From Sorex araneus (lineage: Eukaryota; Chordata; Mammalia; Eulipotyphla; Soricidae), in the NCBI RefSeq assembly GCF_027595985.1, contig NC_073305.1:119940114-120004113 (forward strand): DNA of 64,000 bases, written 5' to 3'. The position numbers were made by a program, and so were the translations under genes. The notes under the pieces were generated by a model. The model had not been told where the DNA came from. It was given only the letters and a program-made list of their open reading frames with translations, and ran no database searches. This document shows positions 49,193 through 60,846 of the stretch, piece by piece (positions within the stretch are counted from its first letter, which is position 1; every line of letters begins with the position of its first letter).

Positions 49193-50909
49193 ATCACATG
49201 CATAATCTCCTAAAGAATTCTGAATAATCAAAGATTTTTAATATTAGGTAAAAGCTGTAATAAACTTCTAAAGTGGCTGCTACTTAGATGTGTGAACACC
49301 ATACATACACAGATTCTCACACATGTAAATTATATCTATGTAACCTAGGCTTCAAGCTTTGATAGGAGCAATGCAAGCTACAATTTTGCTTTCTCTTTCA
49401 ATCTAGATAATAATATGCTTAGAGTTCTTTCATTCCAATTAGTGGCATATACTCTTTTTTGGTAGCTAGGACTGTGGAATGTAGCAAACTAATTTGCTCT
49501 GTCTAATTTGGTTGTTGATGATTAACTAGTTGTCTTCTCTGTCTAAATGAGTAGCTGCACTGGCTTGGCTGAAATTCAGTGGGGTCATTATGTTTCATGT
49601 ATCACGCTCTATCTCATTCTGTAAAATATTTTCAGGCTGTTAATTTAATTTTCAGATGTCCAAAATTGTTAATAATCCTGCTGACAGAAAAGCAATTATA
49701 CGAGGCCAAAACTGTTTAAGCAAGCTTCTAATGTTTATCCCTTTGGCTTTATTTTGTTTCTTCTATTTCTTAATATTTCTTGTATCAACGTCTAGGAAAA
49801 AAAAAACATTTTTCACTGCTTTCTGGGCTGACAATTTTAAAGAAAGGACATGGAAGATACATTGTTTCCATTTTTCTCAGATTACTAACAAAAGCATAAA
49901 TAGGACAGATTAGGTGGAACAACTTTCCCTTTAGGGGATGCAACTCAACAGACTGTGTTTACAAACTAAACATGTCCCCGATATGGCTCCAATGAAGCAA
50001 ATTTCTAATAAGGAATTTTCTTCTTGCCATGACTTTTAAAAGCTGAATACATGAAGTGAAGAAAAACTTGTTTCTAAAGTGATTTGTCTTTTCAACCAGA
50101 ACATGCTGAGCAAATCTCAACCAACTGTGATGTTCTAGAGTCTACTTTCTCAACCCACAGCCTTGGGGGAAACACTCTTAAGAGGGCAGAGTCTTCTCAG
50201 TAGTAAATAATCTCTGATATTTATTTTTGTGTAGTTTATTCACAAACATTCTGAAAAAATTCTTTAGTTCAAGAAATTAGTAACATCCCCCAAAATAAAA
50301 ACACATATAGCACAGGTGAGAAAAATTGCAATAATCAATACATGAATTATCCTCAGTAGGCTGTATTCTCAGTGTTTATTACATAATATATACCATTTAG
50401 AAGTAGGTTATCTGGATAGACAAGAGCTAGTAGGTTCTAATCTCTGGGTTTCCTTCAAATAGCATACATAGCTTACTGATTATCAAAGTATAAAACATTT
50501 CACTTAGCTTCTATTATAACATGGTAACATGTGCTTGACCTTTGATTATAGAACTTAGATTATTAAATGGTGGTGCCAGAGTGTTTTGGGCACTTTGGTG
50601 GTGCTGAAGTGCAGTAATTTTGCAAACCAAACCCACCCATATTAACATTATTGCAACCCCTTTACCAAAATCACAATAAAAAATATGTTATCTACTTCAT
50701 TATTTTCTGATATGTTGTAGGAAGATCTAAGAAGTCATTCAAGCTATACTCAAAAACTATATTTCATCCTCAAAGAGATTTTGCCAAATAAACTATAACA
50801 AGGGGGTAAGGAAAAATCCTAAAATACATTTGATTTATAAAGTATTTTGAAACTATAGCAGTGCAGTAACCTACATAGTATTTTCTCCACTTTGCAGAAG
50901 TCACGTATC

Positions 50910-51085
50910 TGAATGACTAGCCCTTATTTAGTATGCATTTACTTTGTTTTTCTCTCTTCTCTTTCCTTCCCTCTTTCTTTGTCTTACTTAAATGACCAGT
51001 TCTTATTTACTATGTATTTCCTTTTATTTTCTTTTCTCCCCTTTCCCTCCTATCCCTCCCTTTCTTCCTTCCTTACCCCTTGATG
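50910..51085. repeat. Imperfect ~80-bp tandem duplication with polypyrimidine tracts
   Basis: Two successive units each begin with atgac(t/c)ag and then cttattta(g/c)tatg, and continue into a C/T-rich run (ttctctcttctctttccttc; ttctcccctttccctccta). Confidence 0.6.
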
Positions 51086-51399
51086 ATACTTTATCAAGTC
51101 ACACAGTTCAGAGGGTCAAAAATAGAAATAATAGCACATGGCCCTTGAGAATAGATAAATTGCATGACAGGAAAAGATGTCATAAGTCCTTCAAATGCAA
51201 CATTTTGGTTCAAGAATACTGAAAATATTTTCCGTAGTGTTTCAATATCTTAACAGGAAAGAACAGCCAGCTCACAATATATAGTTTATGAAAGAAAAGA
51301 TATCTAAGTTTGTCAGATTCTGTCATTATTTTCATATAAAGCCATATAAGAGAGTAAAAGTAAAATGATGTAAATTCTCTCTTTTTTTTGTCTGTTTTT

Positions 51400-51578
51400 T
51401 TGCTTGTATGAGGGCACATCAAGCTGTATGTGGCTTACTTATGACCCTGAAATCAAAGATCACTCCTGGTGGGTTGGGGAGACCATATATGATACTAGGG
51501 ATAAGGCATTGAACCTGGGTCTACAACATTCAAGGCAAATATTTGCCTTACCACTATTCTATTGCTGCAACCTAGGTA
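51400..51578 (-). repeat. Class A SINE, minus, diverged
   Basis: tgtatgtggcttacttatga, gatcactcctggtgggttgg, gagaccatatatgatacta, ttgaacctgggtctacaac. Confidence 0.65.
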
Positions 51579-51670
51579 GTCTCATCTTCAGCAACAATCA
51601 TATTTGTGGTTAATACATTTTACTTACTAAATTATCTACAATGTTACAGTTTCATTAAGAATACACCTAG

Positions 51671-51841
51671 GGGGCTGGAGTGATTGCACAGCTGGTAGGG
51701 CATTTGCTTTGCATGCAGCCGACCCAGGTTTGATTCCCAGCATCCCATATGGTCCCCCGAGCACCGCCAGGAGTAATTTCTGAGTGCAAAGCCAGGAGTA
51801 ACCCCTGTGCATCGCCGGGTGTGATCCCCCCCCCCAAAAAA
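51671..51841 (+). mobile_element. Class A SINE, well preserved
   Basis: Head ggggctggagtgattgcaca, B box gtttgattc, complete class A body, C-run then A tail. Flanked by aagaatacacctag at 51657-51670 and aagaatgcacttag at 51842-51855 (two mismatches). Confidence 0.93.
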
Positions 51842-52329
51842 AAGAATGCACTTAGGTCTTAGACCAAAGTATTCAGTTGGCTATATTCTGAATCTCATTT
51901 TGAAAAGTATATGTCTATAAATTCTATGTATATCTAATATCAATAAGTATCATGAAAATATCAAAGTGTAATAAAATTTATTTTAATTATAACTGATGTG
52001 AGGCTAATAAACAGTAACCAATAGTAATAAATTCCCTGAGCTGGAAATTATAGGCAAAACAAAGTGATAAGTATTGAAACAAATGACTGACACTTTTTTT
52101 TACTAATGAATTGGTAAATTTAGTAAAACAGAAAAGCCTCATAAGAGATTTAACTATTAGTAAATAGTTAAGTGTAAAACTTGCAATTGTAAGTGAGACT
52201 TTAGATTTTAAAATAACACTAAATATGGTACATTTATGTATTGATCTGAATGAATCAATGGACTGGTATCAAATATGAATGCTTGAAGAACAACATGGAT
52301 GTCAGAATTATTTTAGATTCTTCAAGGCT

Positions 52330-52632
52330 CCCCCTCACACTTGAAATATTCCTCTTTTCAATCCCACCCCCATAATCCCTAGAACGACCCCAACATCTCA
52401 TGCTATCACAATAAGCTCAGTTTTGCAGACCACTCCTTAAGTTCCTTTGACATTAGCCATTTGTTATTCCCTTACTTTTGAGTTCTAATTTCCATGTTTT
52501 TATACTTCACATATAAGAAAGCCCATTAAGTACCTGTCTCTACCCTAGATGATTTCATTCAGAACTAAACTCTCCAGTTCCATCCATGTTGTGGTAAATC
52601 ACATAATTGTCTTCCGTATAGCCAAGTAGTAT

Positions 52633-52678
<46 letters not shown>

Positions 52679-52860
52679 TATAGTTTCTTTACCCAGTCAC
52701 CTGTTTATGGACTCTTAGGTTGTTTCCAGATTTTAGATACTATGAATAACAGTGAATTAACATAGGAGCACATGCCATCAACATAAGTCTCAACTATTAT
52801 ACATTTATTTGATAGCAAAATTCATATGAAACAACTTCTTTTAGGGTAGTGAAGAAATAT
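52330..52860 (-). mobile_element. L1 ORF2 3' fragment, minus
   Basis: The plus strand shows the reverse complement of an L1 ORF2 end: ccagttccatccatgttgtg, tagccaagtagtattccaat, cacctgtttatggactctta, aggttgtttccagattttag, gaattaacataggagcaca. A TA microsatellite (52637-52672) has expanded at the usual tatata position of this L1 region. Confidence 0.8.
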
Positions 52861-53009
52861 TTAATAATTAAAAAATACAAATCAGTTCATTTGACTTCAT
52901 CTTTAATTTTTCATGAATCCTGGATAGAGGTTAGGGTGTCTATGGCCTTACTTTAATTATGAAATATTCATAGCAATTTCTCAGTGACCAGAGAATAATT
53001 ATGGCCCAC

Positions 53010-53200
53010 AGCAAGACTTTTTTTTAGATTTGGGAAATGTGGTACTTTTTATTTTTAAATTAATTTTATAGTGGCATCACAGTTTATAATACTATTGAAA
53101 TTATTTTACAATTGCAGAGCTTCTATACTAATTCATCCAGCAGTGTTTCAAGTTCCCTCCAGTGTTACACCCTGAAAACTTCCCCAAATGGATCTTAAAT
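53010..53200 (-). repeat. Possible L1 3' UTR remnant
   Basis: The layout (agtggcatcacagtttataa, attcatccagcagtgtttc) vaguely matches the reverse complement of the L1-type 3' ends seen at 45.6 and 61.3 kb. Weak. Confidence 0.25.
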
Positions 53201-53364
53201 TGAATAAGATACAGGCATTGGTATATTATGAGTATGCGTTCTTAAAAGTGATCAGAAAAGTATTTTCAGTTGAGTTCATTTTCTTTAACTGTGAAACAGG
53301 GTTACTCATATTTATTATTATAGAGTTCTGTTTTGAATTTCAGTCATAAAATATGTCAGTTGAC

Positions 53365-53612
53365 TGGAGTGATAGCACAGAGGGTAGGGCATTTGCCTTG
53401 CATGTGGCTGACACGGGTTTGATTCCTCCATTCCTCTCGGAAAGCCTGGCAAGCTACAGAGAGTATCCTGTCCGCATGGCAGAAGCTGGCAAGCTACCTA
53501 TGGCTATTTCAATATGCCAAAAGCGGTAACAAGTCTCACAATGGAGATTTTACTAGTGCCCGCTGGAGCAAAACTATGAACAATGGGAAGACAGAGCTAC
53601 AGTGCTACAGTG
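53365..53612 (+). mobile_element. Class B SINE
   Basis: Complete class B copy (tggagtgatagcacagaggg, gtttgattcc, atgccaaaagcggtaac, aatggagattttactagtgc), ending in gctacagtgctacagtg. Flanked by cagttgac at 53357-53364 and 53613-53620. Confidence 0.9.
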
Positions 53613-53658
53613 CAGTTGACAATATTGAAATGTAATTTAGTTCAAATAATTATGCCAT

Positions 53659-54159
53659 TTGCCAACAGTATTAACAATGGGCCTCATTTGCCTGACACTG
53701 AAAGATCCCCCAATACGGCAGCATTAAGAAGGATGAGCAAGGAGAGGCTAATAAGATCTCAGGGGCAAACTAGACTGCCAAAACGAAGAAAGACTAAAAT
53801 GACTGACTGTACTTTTAACGCATGTATGCTGCCATCAGAAGCATCCATCAAGGACCCGATGGTGCAAGTGCTGAAGATCAAGTATGACATCATTGGTTTG
53901 ACCAAAACGAGAAGGCATCAATCACATCACGCCATTGTCCCATGGGATGTCAAAAGACTGCGTGGCCACCCACCAACGATATGGTCAGACTTCTTCGTCA
54001 AAACCTTGAATGAACGATTTGAAGCTCTTCCTGTTCCTGGAGCAAGCAGATATCATTGGGCTACACTAGCACTCCACAGTGACAAATGGAGACGTTACTG
54101 GCACCCACTCGAGCAAATTGAAGATCAACGAGACAACAAGTGACAAGTGACAAGGATAC
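53659..54159 (+). mobile_element. Internally deleted RTE-like LINE with intact target duplication
   Basis: A 501-bp unit flanked by a perfect 11-bp duplication, aattatgccat at 53648-53658 and 54160-54170. It starts with a block resembling the class B body (ttgccaacagtattaacaa), then an open frame, then the tail acaagtgacaagtgacaag instead of poly(A). Short tandem tails are typical of RTE-clade LINEs. The frame joins the start of an endonuclease domain to the extreme C-terminus of the same ORF; the rest of the endonuclease and the reverse transcriptase are missing. It should therefore be non-autonomous. Confidence 0.8.
53733..54143 (+). pseudogene. RTE-like ORF, endonuclease start fused to C-terminus
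   Basis: 137 codons from an internal ATG, without a stop until TGA at the element's end; the same frame is open further upstream. Residues 1-70 end in KIKYDIIGLTKTRRHQSHHA, the beta-strand plus GLTETR block that opens the APE-type endonuclease of RTE LINEs. From about residue 71 the frame reads PWDVKRLRGHPPTIWSDFF, then SRYHWATLALHSDKWRRYW and PLEQIEDQRDNK, the usual type of C-terminus after the reverse transcriptase (RGRPPTRW and WRRYW motifs). The deletion junction lies near 53940. Family assignment is from motif memory; no active-site set is complete, so no enzyme is expected. Confidence 0.65.
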
Positions 54160-54639
54160 AATTATGCCATAGATATTTTATGTATACTTTTTAGGTATCG
54201 ATTTATATTAGGACTTACTAATTTATATTGAATCGCTTCTACACATTTACACTAACATATTTCTGTACTTACTGTATTAATTTATATAGAATGTAGTTTT
54301 TACACATTTACATTTACATATTTCTGAACTAAATAGATATATATTTAATCTGATATTACATGAAGAAGCTTGATTTTATATCCTATGAAACATATATTAA
54401 TAAATATGCTAATAATTTACATATGCAATTTTTGATAAACACATTAGTTTATCTGCAAAGCACACTGTATACTGTGATATTATATTTTATCTACAGTGTC
54501 TAAATCCTTTTTTCTAATAAAAGAAGAAAATTACATGCAATGTATATTTGTGAATTACTATATAAAATATTATGAAAGACACTATTGCTGGTGGGATGGC
54601 ACTGGAAGTTTGGTTGTGGTTGTCCGGGAATCTTATCAT

Positions 54640-54740
54640 TGCATTGTAACACTGTCATCACGTTGCTCGAGCGGGCACCAGAAATGTCTCCATTGTGAGA
54701 CTTGTTGTTACTGTTCTTGGCATATTGAATATGCCACAGG
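54640..54740 (-). mobile_element. Class B SINE fragment, minus (3' part)
   Basis: Reverse complement of the class B tail and body (cgagcgggcaccagaaatgt, ctccattgtgagacttgttg, ggcatattgaatatgccac). The head is absent. Upstream sequence (gtaacactgtcatcacg) is the CAGTG-type tail. Confidence 0.85.
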
Positions 54741-56284
54741 TGGCTACATAATGATAAATATTTATAAAGTGATAAACAGATATATAATTCACATAAAACA
54801 GAATCTAATACAACAAAAATAAATTTGACAGCTTCACATTAACCATTTATTTACTCTATGTCTAAATTTTTGATACTAGTTTCAATGAATAATAAATTAC
54901 ATTCTATTTGGTTTTGTCAATCTTTTCTACTTTATATTTTCCTTTTCCTCTATTTCTCCTTTTTGTGTCTTCTACTTTTATATAAATTGGTCCTTTACTC
55001 TGTTATTATTTCTAGGTCTATACTCAGATGTATTCAAACCAATCTTCTTTCTTAAAATTAATCTAGCAATACTCTTTTTAATATAGCAATCATTTCTCAT
55101 TACTGGTTTTGTTCATTTTATTCTTAAAATATGATTTAAAATCATCATTGTGAGGCTCATCACAATTAATCTGATTTTAATTTCCCATCTGCTATAAGAA
55201 TTATTTAAAATTGGAAAAAAAACTGAAAAGGAAAATGGAAGAAGGAAGAAGAAAAAATACAAAGGAAACTTTTAGTATCTCAAGACTCACAAAAAATACC
55301 TTGTTTGAAAGGTGCAATTAAAAATCTTATCATCTAGATATGCTAAATAAATTTCATTCACAAAGTGCATAAATCTAAGAAATCCGTATTGCTTGAAATT
55401 GGGTTTTCAGTACCTATCAAGATTTATTACTTTATTTCAAGAACCTATTACAGTCCAAGCACTTACTCTAACAGATTCAGCTAAATAAATTTCAACTATC
55501 AAGTGTAGCTTGATTTTTAAGTTGTTGTTTGACAATGTATAAGCAATTATGGAGAAAGTTAGAGTTAAATTAAAAGATGCATTACAATTCCTAAACCTGA
55601 ATGATTCCAAGGGTTCAATGTGGCACTAATTTACTAAATAACACTTCAGTAGCAAAAGAAAATTAGTAGTTTCCAAAGTGCACCATTGGTACTCAAGTTG
55701 TTACTTTTATGCACTGAAAAAAAAAAACTAGCTTACAATAAGTAGTTTCGTGGAAGGAAACTTACCAAGATATGAATAGATTCATTCTGAATGTTAATTT
55801 AGAGCTTAGAGGTGTGTAATTTATATTTCATTTCCCATCAAATTAATATCATAAATAGCTTTTAGGGTACCAAGTTAGCCTACAAGCTAAACCTCTGGGT
55901 AGATGACCTAAAATGTTATTAAAATATTTTGCAGCAAAATTGCTTAAAGCAATTGTGTCAATGCTAGTAACTATGCCAATCAAAAAATTACAACAAATAA
56001 AATTTTCATTACAAATTCTTTCCTGATAGCTGATCTTTCCCCATATTTATATGGGTGCTTTAATATAGAAATTAAGATCTCAAATCTACTCTGTTTAGAT
56101 ATCTCTAAGCTGAAAAGGATCTTTTGTTAGTTTCCTTCAACTCTCTTGCTATTTATTGATCTTTGACTTTAATAACTACTTTCCAATCACCAAGAAATAC
56201 TCACACCAATTACTAATTGAAATATAAATGCAAAAAGACAAAATCACCAGTTTCACTCAATATCAATCAGGGCAGTGAAATATG

Positions 56285-56445
56285 ACCATGGGCTATATCT
56301 GACCAGCTATGTCTTTCAGTAAACAAAGTTTCATTAGAATACAGCTGCATCCATGTATTTACATATTATCTGTAGCTGTTATTGCAGCACAATAGAGGTA
56401 AAAAATTGAAGCAAAGAAACCATTGCCAGCAAATTGTGAACTATT
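56285..56445 (+). repeat. Ancient DNA-transposon-like repeat
   Basis: The order gtaaacaaagtttcattaga, atacagctgcatccatgtat, ttacatattatctgtagctg is a familiar ancient mammalian repeat, probably of hAT or related origin. Named from memory only. Confidence 0.35.
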
Positions 56446-56925
56446 TATTATATGCTCTTTTTTCCCCCCAGAGTGTTGCCTATTCTGAGTAACAGTTAAT
56501 TTGGCTGCAAGCAAGAAAACTCAAGGAAACAGTAGTTTATAGTTGTTTTCTGCCAACTCACTTTGGGGAGGGAATAAATGTATCCTGCAGATGAAAGTTA
56601 CTTTTGTGTTCTGTGGCTCAAGGATGTAAAAAAATTCTTTCCCCATAGCTGATCTTCCCCAATAGCTGAGATATGGAACTGGTGATAGAGACACAAGAAG
56701 AATAGGCAGAGCAAGATTAGGAAGATGGAACTAAAAGAAGGGAACCATCAGTATTTATCGCCCTAAAGGTGGCCTAGATAGTTTCTGATAACCTGGATGA
56801 CCTAAACCCGAAGACCTGAACAACAAGAAAATAAACATCTCAGCATCCTTTCCCCTGCTTCAATGTCCTACATTCTTAAAACAGAATAAAGAAATGTTCA
56901 CTCATCCACCTTCCTTTAAAAGGGC

Positions 56926-57082
56926 CAGAGTGATAAAATAAGGCTCTCACCTTGCACTTGGGTGACCAGGCTTGATTAGGGAATCCCTGGCATCCCATAT
57001 GGTCCACTGAGCACCACTAAGGAGTGATTCCTGAGCACAGTGCCAGGAGTAAGCCCTGCACACAGCAAGGTGTGTCCCAAAC
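56926..57082 (+). mobile_element. Class A SINE, diverged
   Basis: gggccagagtgataaaataa, ggcatcccatatggtccact, gagcaccactaaggagtgat, caaggtgtgtccc. Confidence 0.8.
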
Positions 57083-57084
57083 CC

Positions 57085-57300
57085 TTCCTTTCTCCACCAA
57101 CAAGGTATAAACGGAAAAAATCTTCTGACTTTTCTCTGGAAGCTTTCATTAGGGGAACCCTCCCACAACCTGGAAGCTCCCCTAAATTCCTTTCCCTTTC
57201 TTTCCTGATCCTTAAAAAGTCTTTTCTGAATTCAGCCACTCCATCTTGGGTCCCTTGCTTTCAATCTTAACTGCCTGAGCACAAGAACATAAGACCCTGC
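57085..57300. other. Unassigned moderately GC-rich stretch
   Basis: Follows the SINE without a break and differs from the AT-rich surroundings (gggaaccctcccacaacctg, ccactccatcttgggtccct). It could be an old LTR fragment; no boundaries are visible. Confidence 0.25.
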
Positions 57301-58879
57301 ATGGGTTATAACACTGTTATAACACTGGCTGCTGTAACAGTATCACATCACTCTGTCACACTCATAAACCAGCATGTGATGAACAGGCAATGTTACTTAG
57401 GATCAAAACTTAGGATCTAAACAAGGGAAGCCATCCTTTCCAGCAAATTCTCTCAGTATTCTTTTTCTGATTCACCCTATTCCCTAGGTTGGAAACAGCC
57501 TTTAAGTTTTTAAGCCTGATGTACTATTGCCAGACCGTGCAAAACCACAGTAAAGAAGAAGGAACTTGATTTCAAGGAGGAAACTAGATGTGCCTTCCAC
57601 TGTCACAAACCAACGGCAGGAGGAGGGAGATCATATACTTAATTCAATTCTCCCAACATCCTCAATTAATTTCTCTTCTGAATATAGAACAGAAAGAGCC
57701 AAGGGAAGTGACTGTGATACCCCAGTGATAGAAGGCACCAGTCATGGATGAAAAATAAGGTCATGCAAACTACTACTTGAGGACATATTTAAGATGTCAC
57801 TAAATCTTTATCTGTCAAGTTTGAGTGAGAAGAGAACACCCCCCTCCCCATGTTTAGCTGTCTTTGGGAGTGATTTCAGGAAAGACTTTTCCCTGTGGAA
57901 ACAAATAGTCACAGGAAACTTTATCAGGGCAATGACTCCATCTATAAAGGTCATAACTTATGATTTAAACAGCTTTTTAGTGTGAAAAGCCATTTCCTAG
58001 ATGACAGCATGAATAATATGTTGACGAACATATAGGTAGACCTTTTCAGAAGAATATACCTTTCAATGACATGTTTTTCATTTAGCCATTTATAACTGCA
58101 AAATTCATGTAAAAACTATGAGGAAACTAAGGAGAAATCTCCTCTATGTATACTCTCTGTCACTTTAATGCATTTCTATTTCTAAAATTCTATCTTTCAG
58201 TGATCTAGTTTTTTAAATTTGGAATTTAAATTATTTTTTAAAAAATTCCCTCTTCCTTCTTCTCCTATTCCTTTTCCCTCTCTCTACCCATTTAATATCT
58301 CTTTTGCCTTAAATCAGCATACTATTCACAAACTATCCCTGAGACTCAGAGAGCTTTTGTTTCCAGAAAAGTGAAGCAACACAGGACACTGAGTACTGGT
58401 CATTACACAATCACCTACTGGTCTTGTCTCAGTGGCACAGTAAGATTCTTCAGTACGAATAATATACTGACAGCCTAGGATTAGCAGCCTGGCAGTTTTA
58501 CAACTGATTTATTAAACATAATTCTGTTTCCTGGTTAATGGAAATTTGATTCTTTATCATCATGGAATAAAACAAAACAAAATAACCACAGTAAGCACTG
58601 AAATACATCCCAATAGTCTAGGTTGCAAATATTACCCCATTGATGTTAGTTAATATTCACAATTCCCTGACAAACAAATGCTTAATTGCTTTTCAAAATG
58701 AGTGCATTTTCTACTTTGTCCAGTGATAACATGTGTTCAAATGGCATACCTCTCTGGAAAACTTCATTATGTTTCTGAACACATCTCCATTTTTTTCTGT
58801 TCTAAACTATTTTAGATGACAAACAAAAGCAAATATGTAGCTTATTTTGTGATATATTTAAGTGAAAAATTAAAGATAG

Positions 58880-59062
58880 GAGCCAGAGCAATAGTAGAAC
58901 AGGCAGGGCGCAATCATTGCATATGAATGACTCAGGTTAGATTCCTGACATCACCTGTAGTTCCCAGAGCCCTCCAGGACTGACCCCCGAGTGCAGAGTG
59001 ACCGGGTGAGCCCTGAACACTACCAAGGTGTGGTCCTAGGACAAAAGAAAAAAAGACAAAAA
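58880..59062 (+). mobile_element. Class A SINE, diverged
   Basis: Head ggagccagagcaatagtaga, B box gttagattcc, gacccccgagtgcagagtga, ccaaggtgtggtcc, A-rich tail. Confidence 0.8.
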
Positions 59063-59099
59063 ATTGCTTTCTACATGATTTGTATTAAGATTGTTATTT

Positions 59100-59727
59100 T
59101 CAGTGGGAGGTATTCTATAGAGTGGTTGGACACATTTGCCAACCAAACATCTGACAAATGGCTTATTTTCAAAGTAAATAAAGCACTAACAAATTATAAC
59201 AAAAATTACAATTTCATCAAAAAAGTGAGGAGAAGATTGCAAAGATACTTTTTCAAAGAAGGCAATCTGATGTCTGATTGTCATATGAAAAGTAATCATC
59301 ATAATTAATTGTCAGGGAAGTGTAAATCAAAATTGCAATGAGATATTAGTCAACCAGTGAGAATGGTATATATCAAAAAATGCCAGAAATAGTTGGTGCT
59401 GGTTAAGTAGTGGAGATGGGGGAAAAGGGAAATTTACTTACTGGGGTGTTAAAGTGGTAAAAAACCTTTATCGCTCAAAAAAACAAAAACAAATCAAAAC
59501 AATCCAAACTACCATATGATCCAGTATTCTACTGTTCCATATCTATAACACACATGGGGGAAGGAGAGAGAGACAGAGAGTGGGAGGGAAGGAAGGAAGG
59601 TGGGAGGAAGAGAGTTTAAAAACATGTGTGCTTAGCCATATAAATTTTAGTGGTACTTGTAATAGCCAGGATATGGAAACAACAGGAGACCAACAATAGA
59701 TGAGTAGATTGAGAATTTTTTTTTACA
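59100..59727 (+). mobile_element. Ancient L1 ORF2 fragment
   Basis: Nucleotide pattern of the L1 ORF2 C-terminal region: gtgtaaatcaaaattgcaat followed by gagatattagtcaacca, gtgagaatggtatatatc, taccatatgatccagtattc and gtggtacttgtaatagcca. Many indels. A GGAA-type microsatellite has grown at about 59558-59612. It ends just before the HSPA8-like sequence. Confidence 0.75.
59558..59612. repeat. Purine-rich GA/GGAA microsatellite
   Basis: gggagggaaggaaggaaggt with flanking GA repeats inside the old L1. Confidence 0.85.
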
Positions 59728-59775
59728 GCTTATTGAATGTGGTGGGCAGAGTCACTGGGCCTACACTCATGCAAT

Positions 59776-60335
59776 AAATTTTAAGGGACAAGCTGTTGAC
59801 ATTGATTCTGGAACCACTAACTCTTGTATGGGTATCTTCCAGCAAGAGAAGTGGAAACAATTGCCAATGATCAGGGCAAATGAACCAATGCAAGCTAAGC
59901 TGCCTTTGCTGATTCAGAGTTATTGGTAGTGCTATGAAGAAACAAGCGATAAAAAAAATCCAACAATATGATTTCTGATGCCAACCGCTGATTTTATTTA
60001 GATTTGATGGTGCTATTGTCCTTTATGATGTGAAACGTTGGTCCTTCATGATGGCGAATGATGCAGAAAGTTCCATAGTCCCACTAAAATGCAAGGAAGA
60101 GATAAACATTTCTATCCAGAATCTCTATAGTTCTGATAAAGATGAAGGAAATTAAAGAAGTCTACCTAGGAGAGACTGTTACCAGTGCTGTTTGTGCCAA
60201 TATTGGCTTACTTTAGTTGCTGTTAGAATTAGACTACTGAAGATGAAAGGTGCTTGAACTGGAACTATTGTTTGTCTCAATCAAAGAACCAACTACTATG
60301 CTATAGTTTATAGCTCAGAACGGTTGCAATATGGG
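59776..60335 (+). pseudogene. HSPA8: HSPA8 (heat shock cognate 70) processed pseudogene, partial
   Basis: Nucleotide sequence follows HSPA8 coding DNA without introns from the first codons to about residue 180. Recognisable pieces are the phosphate-loop region (GIDLGTTYSC appears as DIDSGTTNSCMGIF), the DNA stretch aattgccaatgatcagggca, the region around FDAKRLIGRRFDD (atttgatggtgctattgtcc), the MKHWPFMVVND equivalent (YDVKRWSFMMAND), gataaagatgaaggaaatt, and the NEPTAAAIAYG equivalent at about 60285. Frameshifts and stops are frequent and the initiator ATG is lost. It ends within the ATPase domain with no poly(A). Confidence 0.85.
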
Positions 60336-60417
60336 GTAAATTTGATTTAACATATGTGGGACTGAAACAATAATGGCAATAACATATGATTATCTATTAC
60401 TTTGTCTCTCTATATAA

Positions 60418-60612
60418 TTGCACTGTTGCACTGTCATCCCATTGTTCATCAATTTGCTCGAGCAGGCACCAGTAACGTCTTCATTGTGAGACTTGTTGTT
60501 ACTGTTTTTGGCATATGGAATACTCAACGGGTAACTTGCCAGGCTCTGCCGTGCAGGCGGGATACTCTTGGTAGCTTGCTGGGCTATCCAATAGGGACGG
60601 AGGAATCAAACC
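60418..60612 (-). mobile_element. Class B SINE, minus, 5'-truncated
   Basis: Reverse complement: caccagtaacgtcttcattg, gagacttgttgttactgttt, ttgccaggctctgccgtgca, ending at the B box (aggaatcaaac). The A box region is missing. The tail side is ttgcactgttgcactgtcat. Confidence 0.88.
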
Positions 60613-60662
60613 CTATATATAATTATATATATATACATATATATAATAGAACCTATATATGA
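60612..60662. repeat. TA-rich microsatellite
   Basis: tatatataattatatatata and similar, directly at the truncated head end of the class B SINE. Confidence 0.8.
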
Positions 60663-60846
60663 TTATTGTAAGCAAAATAAATATGAATTTCTGGAGATTC
60701 ATTCACTCACTTTACAAGCTTTTAAGTCATTCTTCCCAACTCTGTTGCTTATTGGCAATATTATATAGCTCAAATTGTTAAACTACTCTAATTCATTTAA
60801 TCTTCATCTGAAAAAAACTAGGGACTATTAAGACTGTTGCACTACT

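Noticed and set aside
53583..53732. N-terminal 50 codons of the 186-codon frame
   Set aside because: This part runs through the neighbouring class B SINE tail, flank and target duplication; the element itself begins at 53659.
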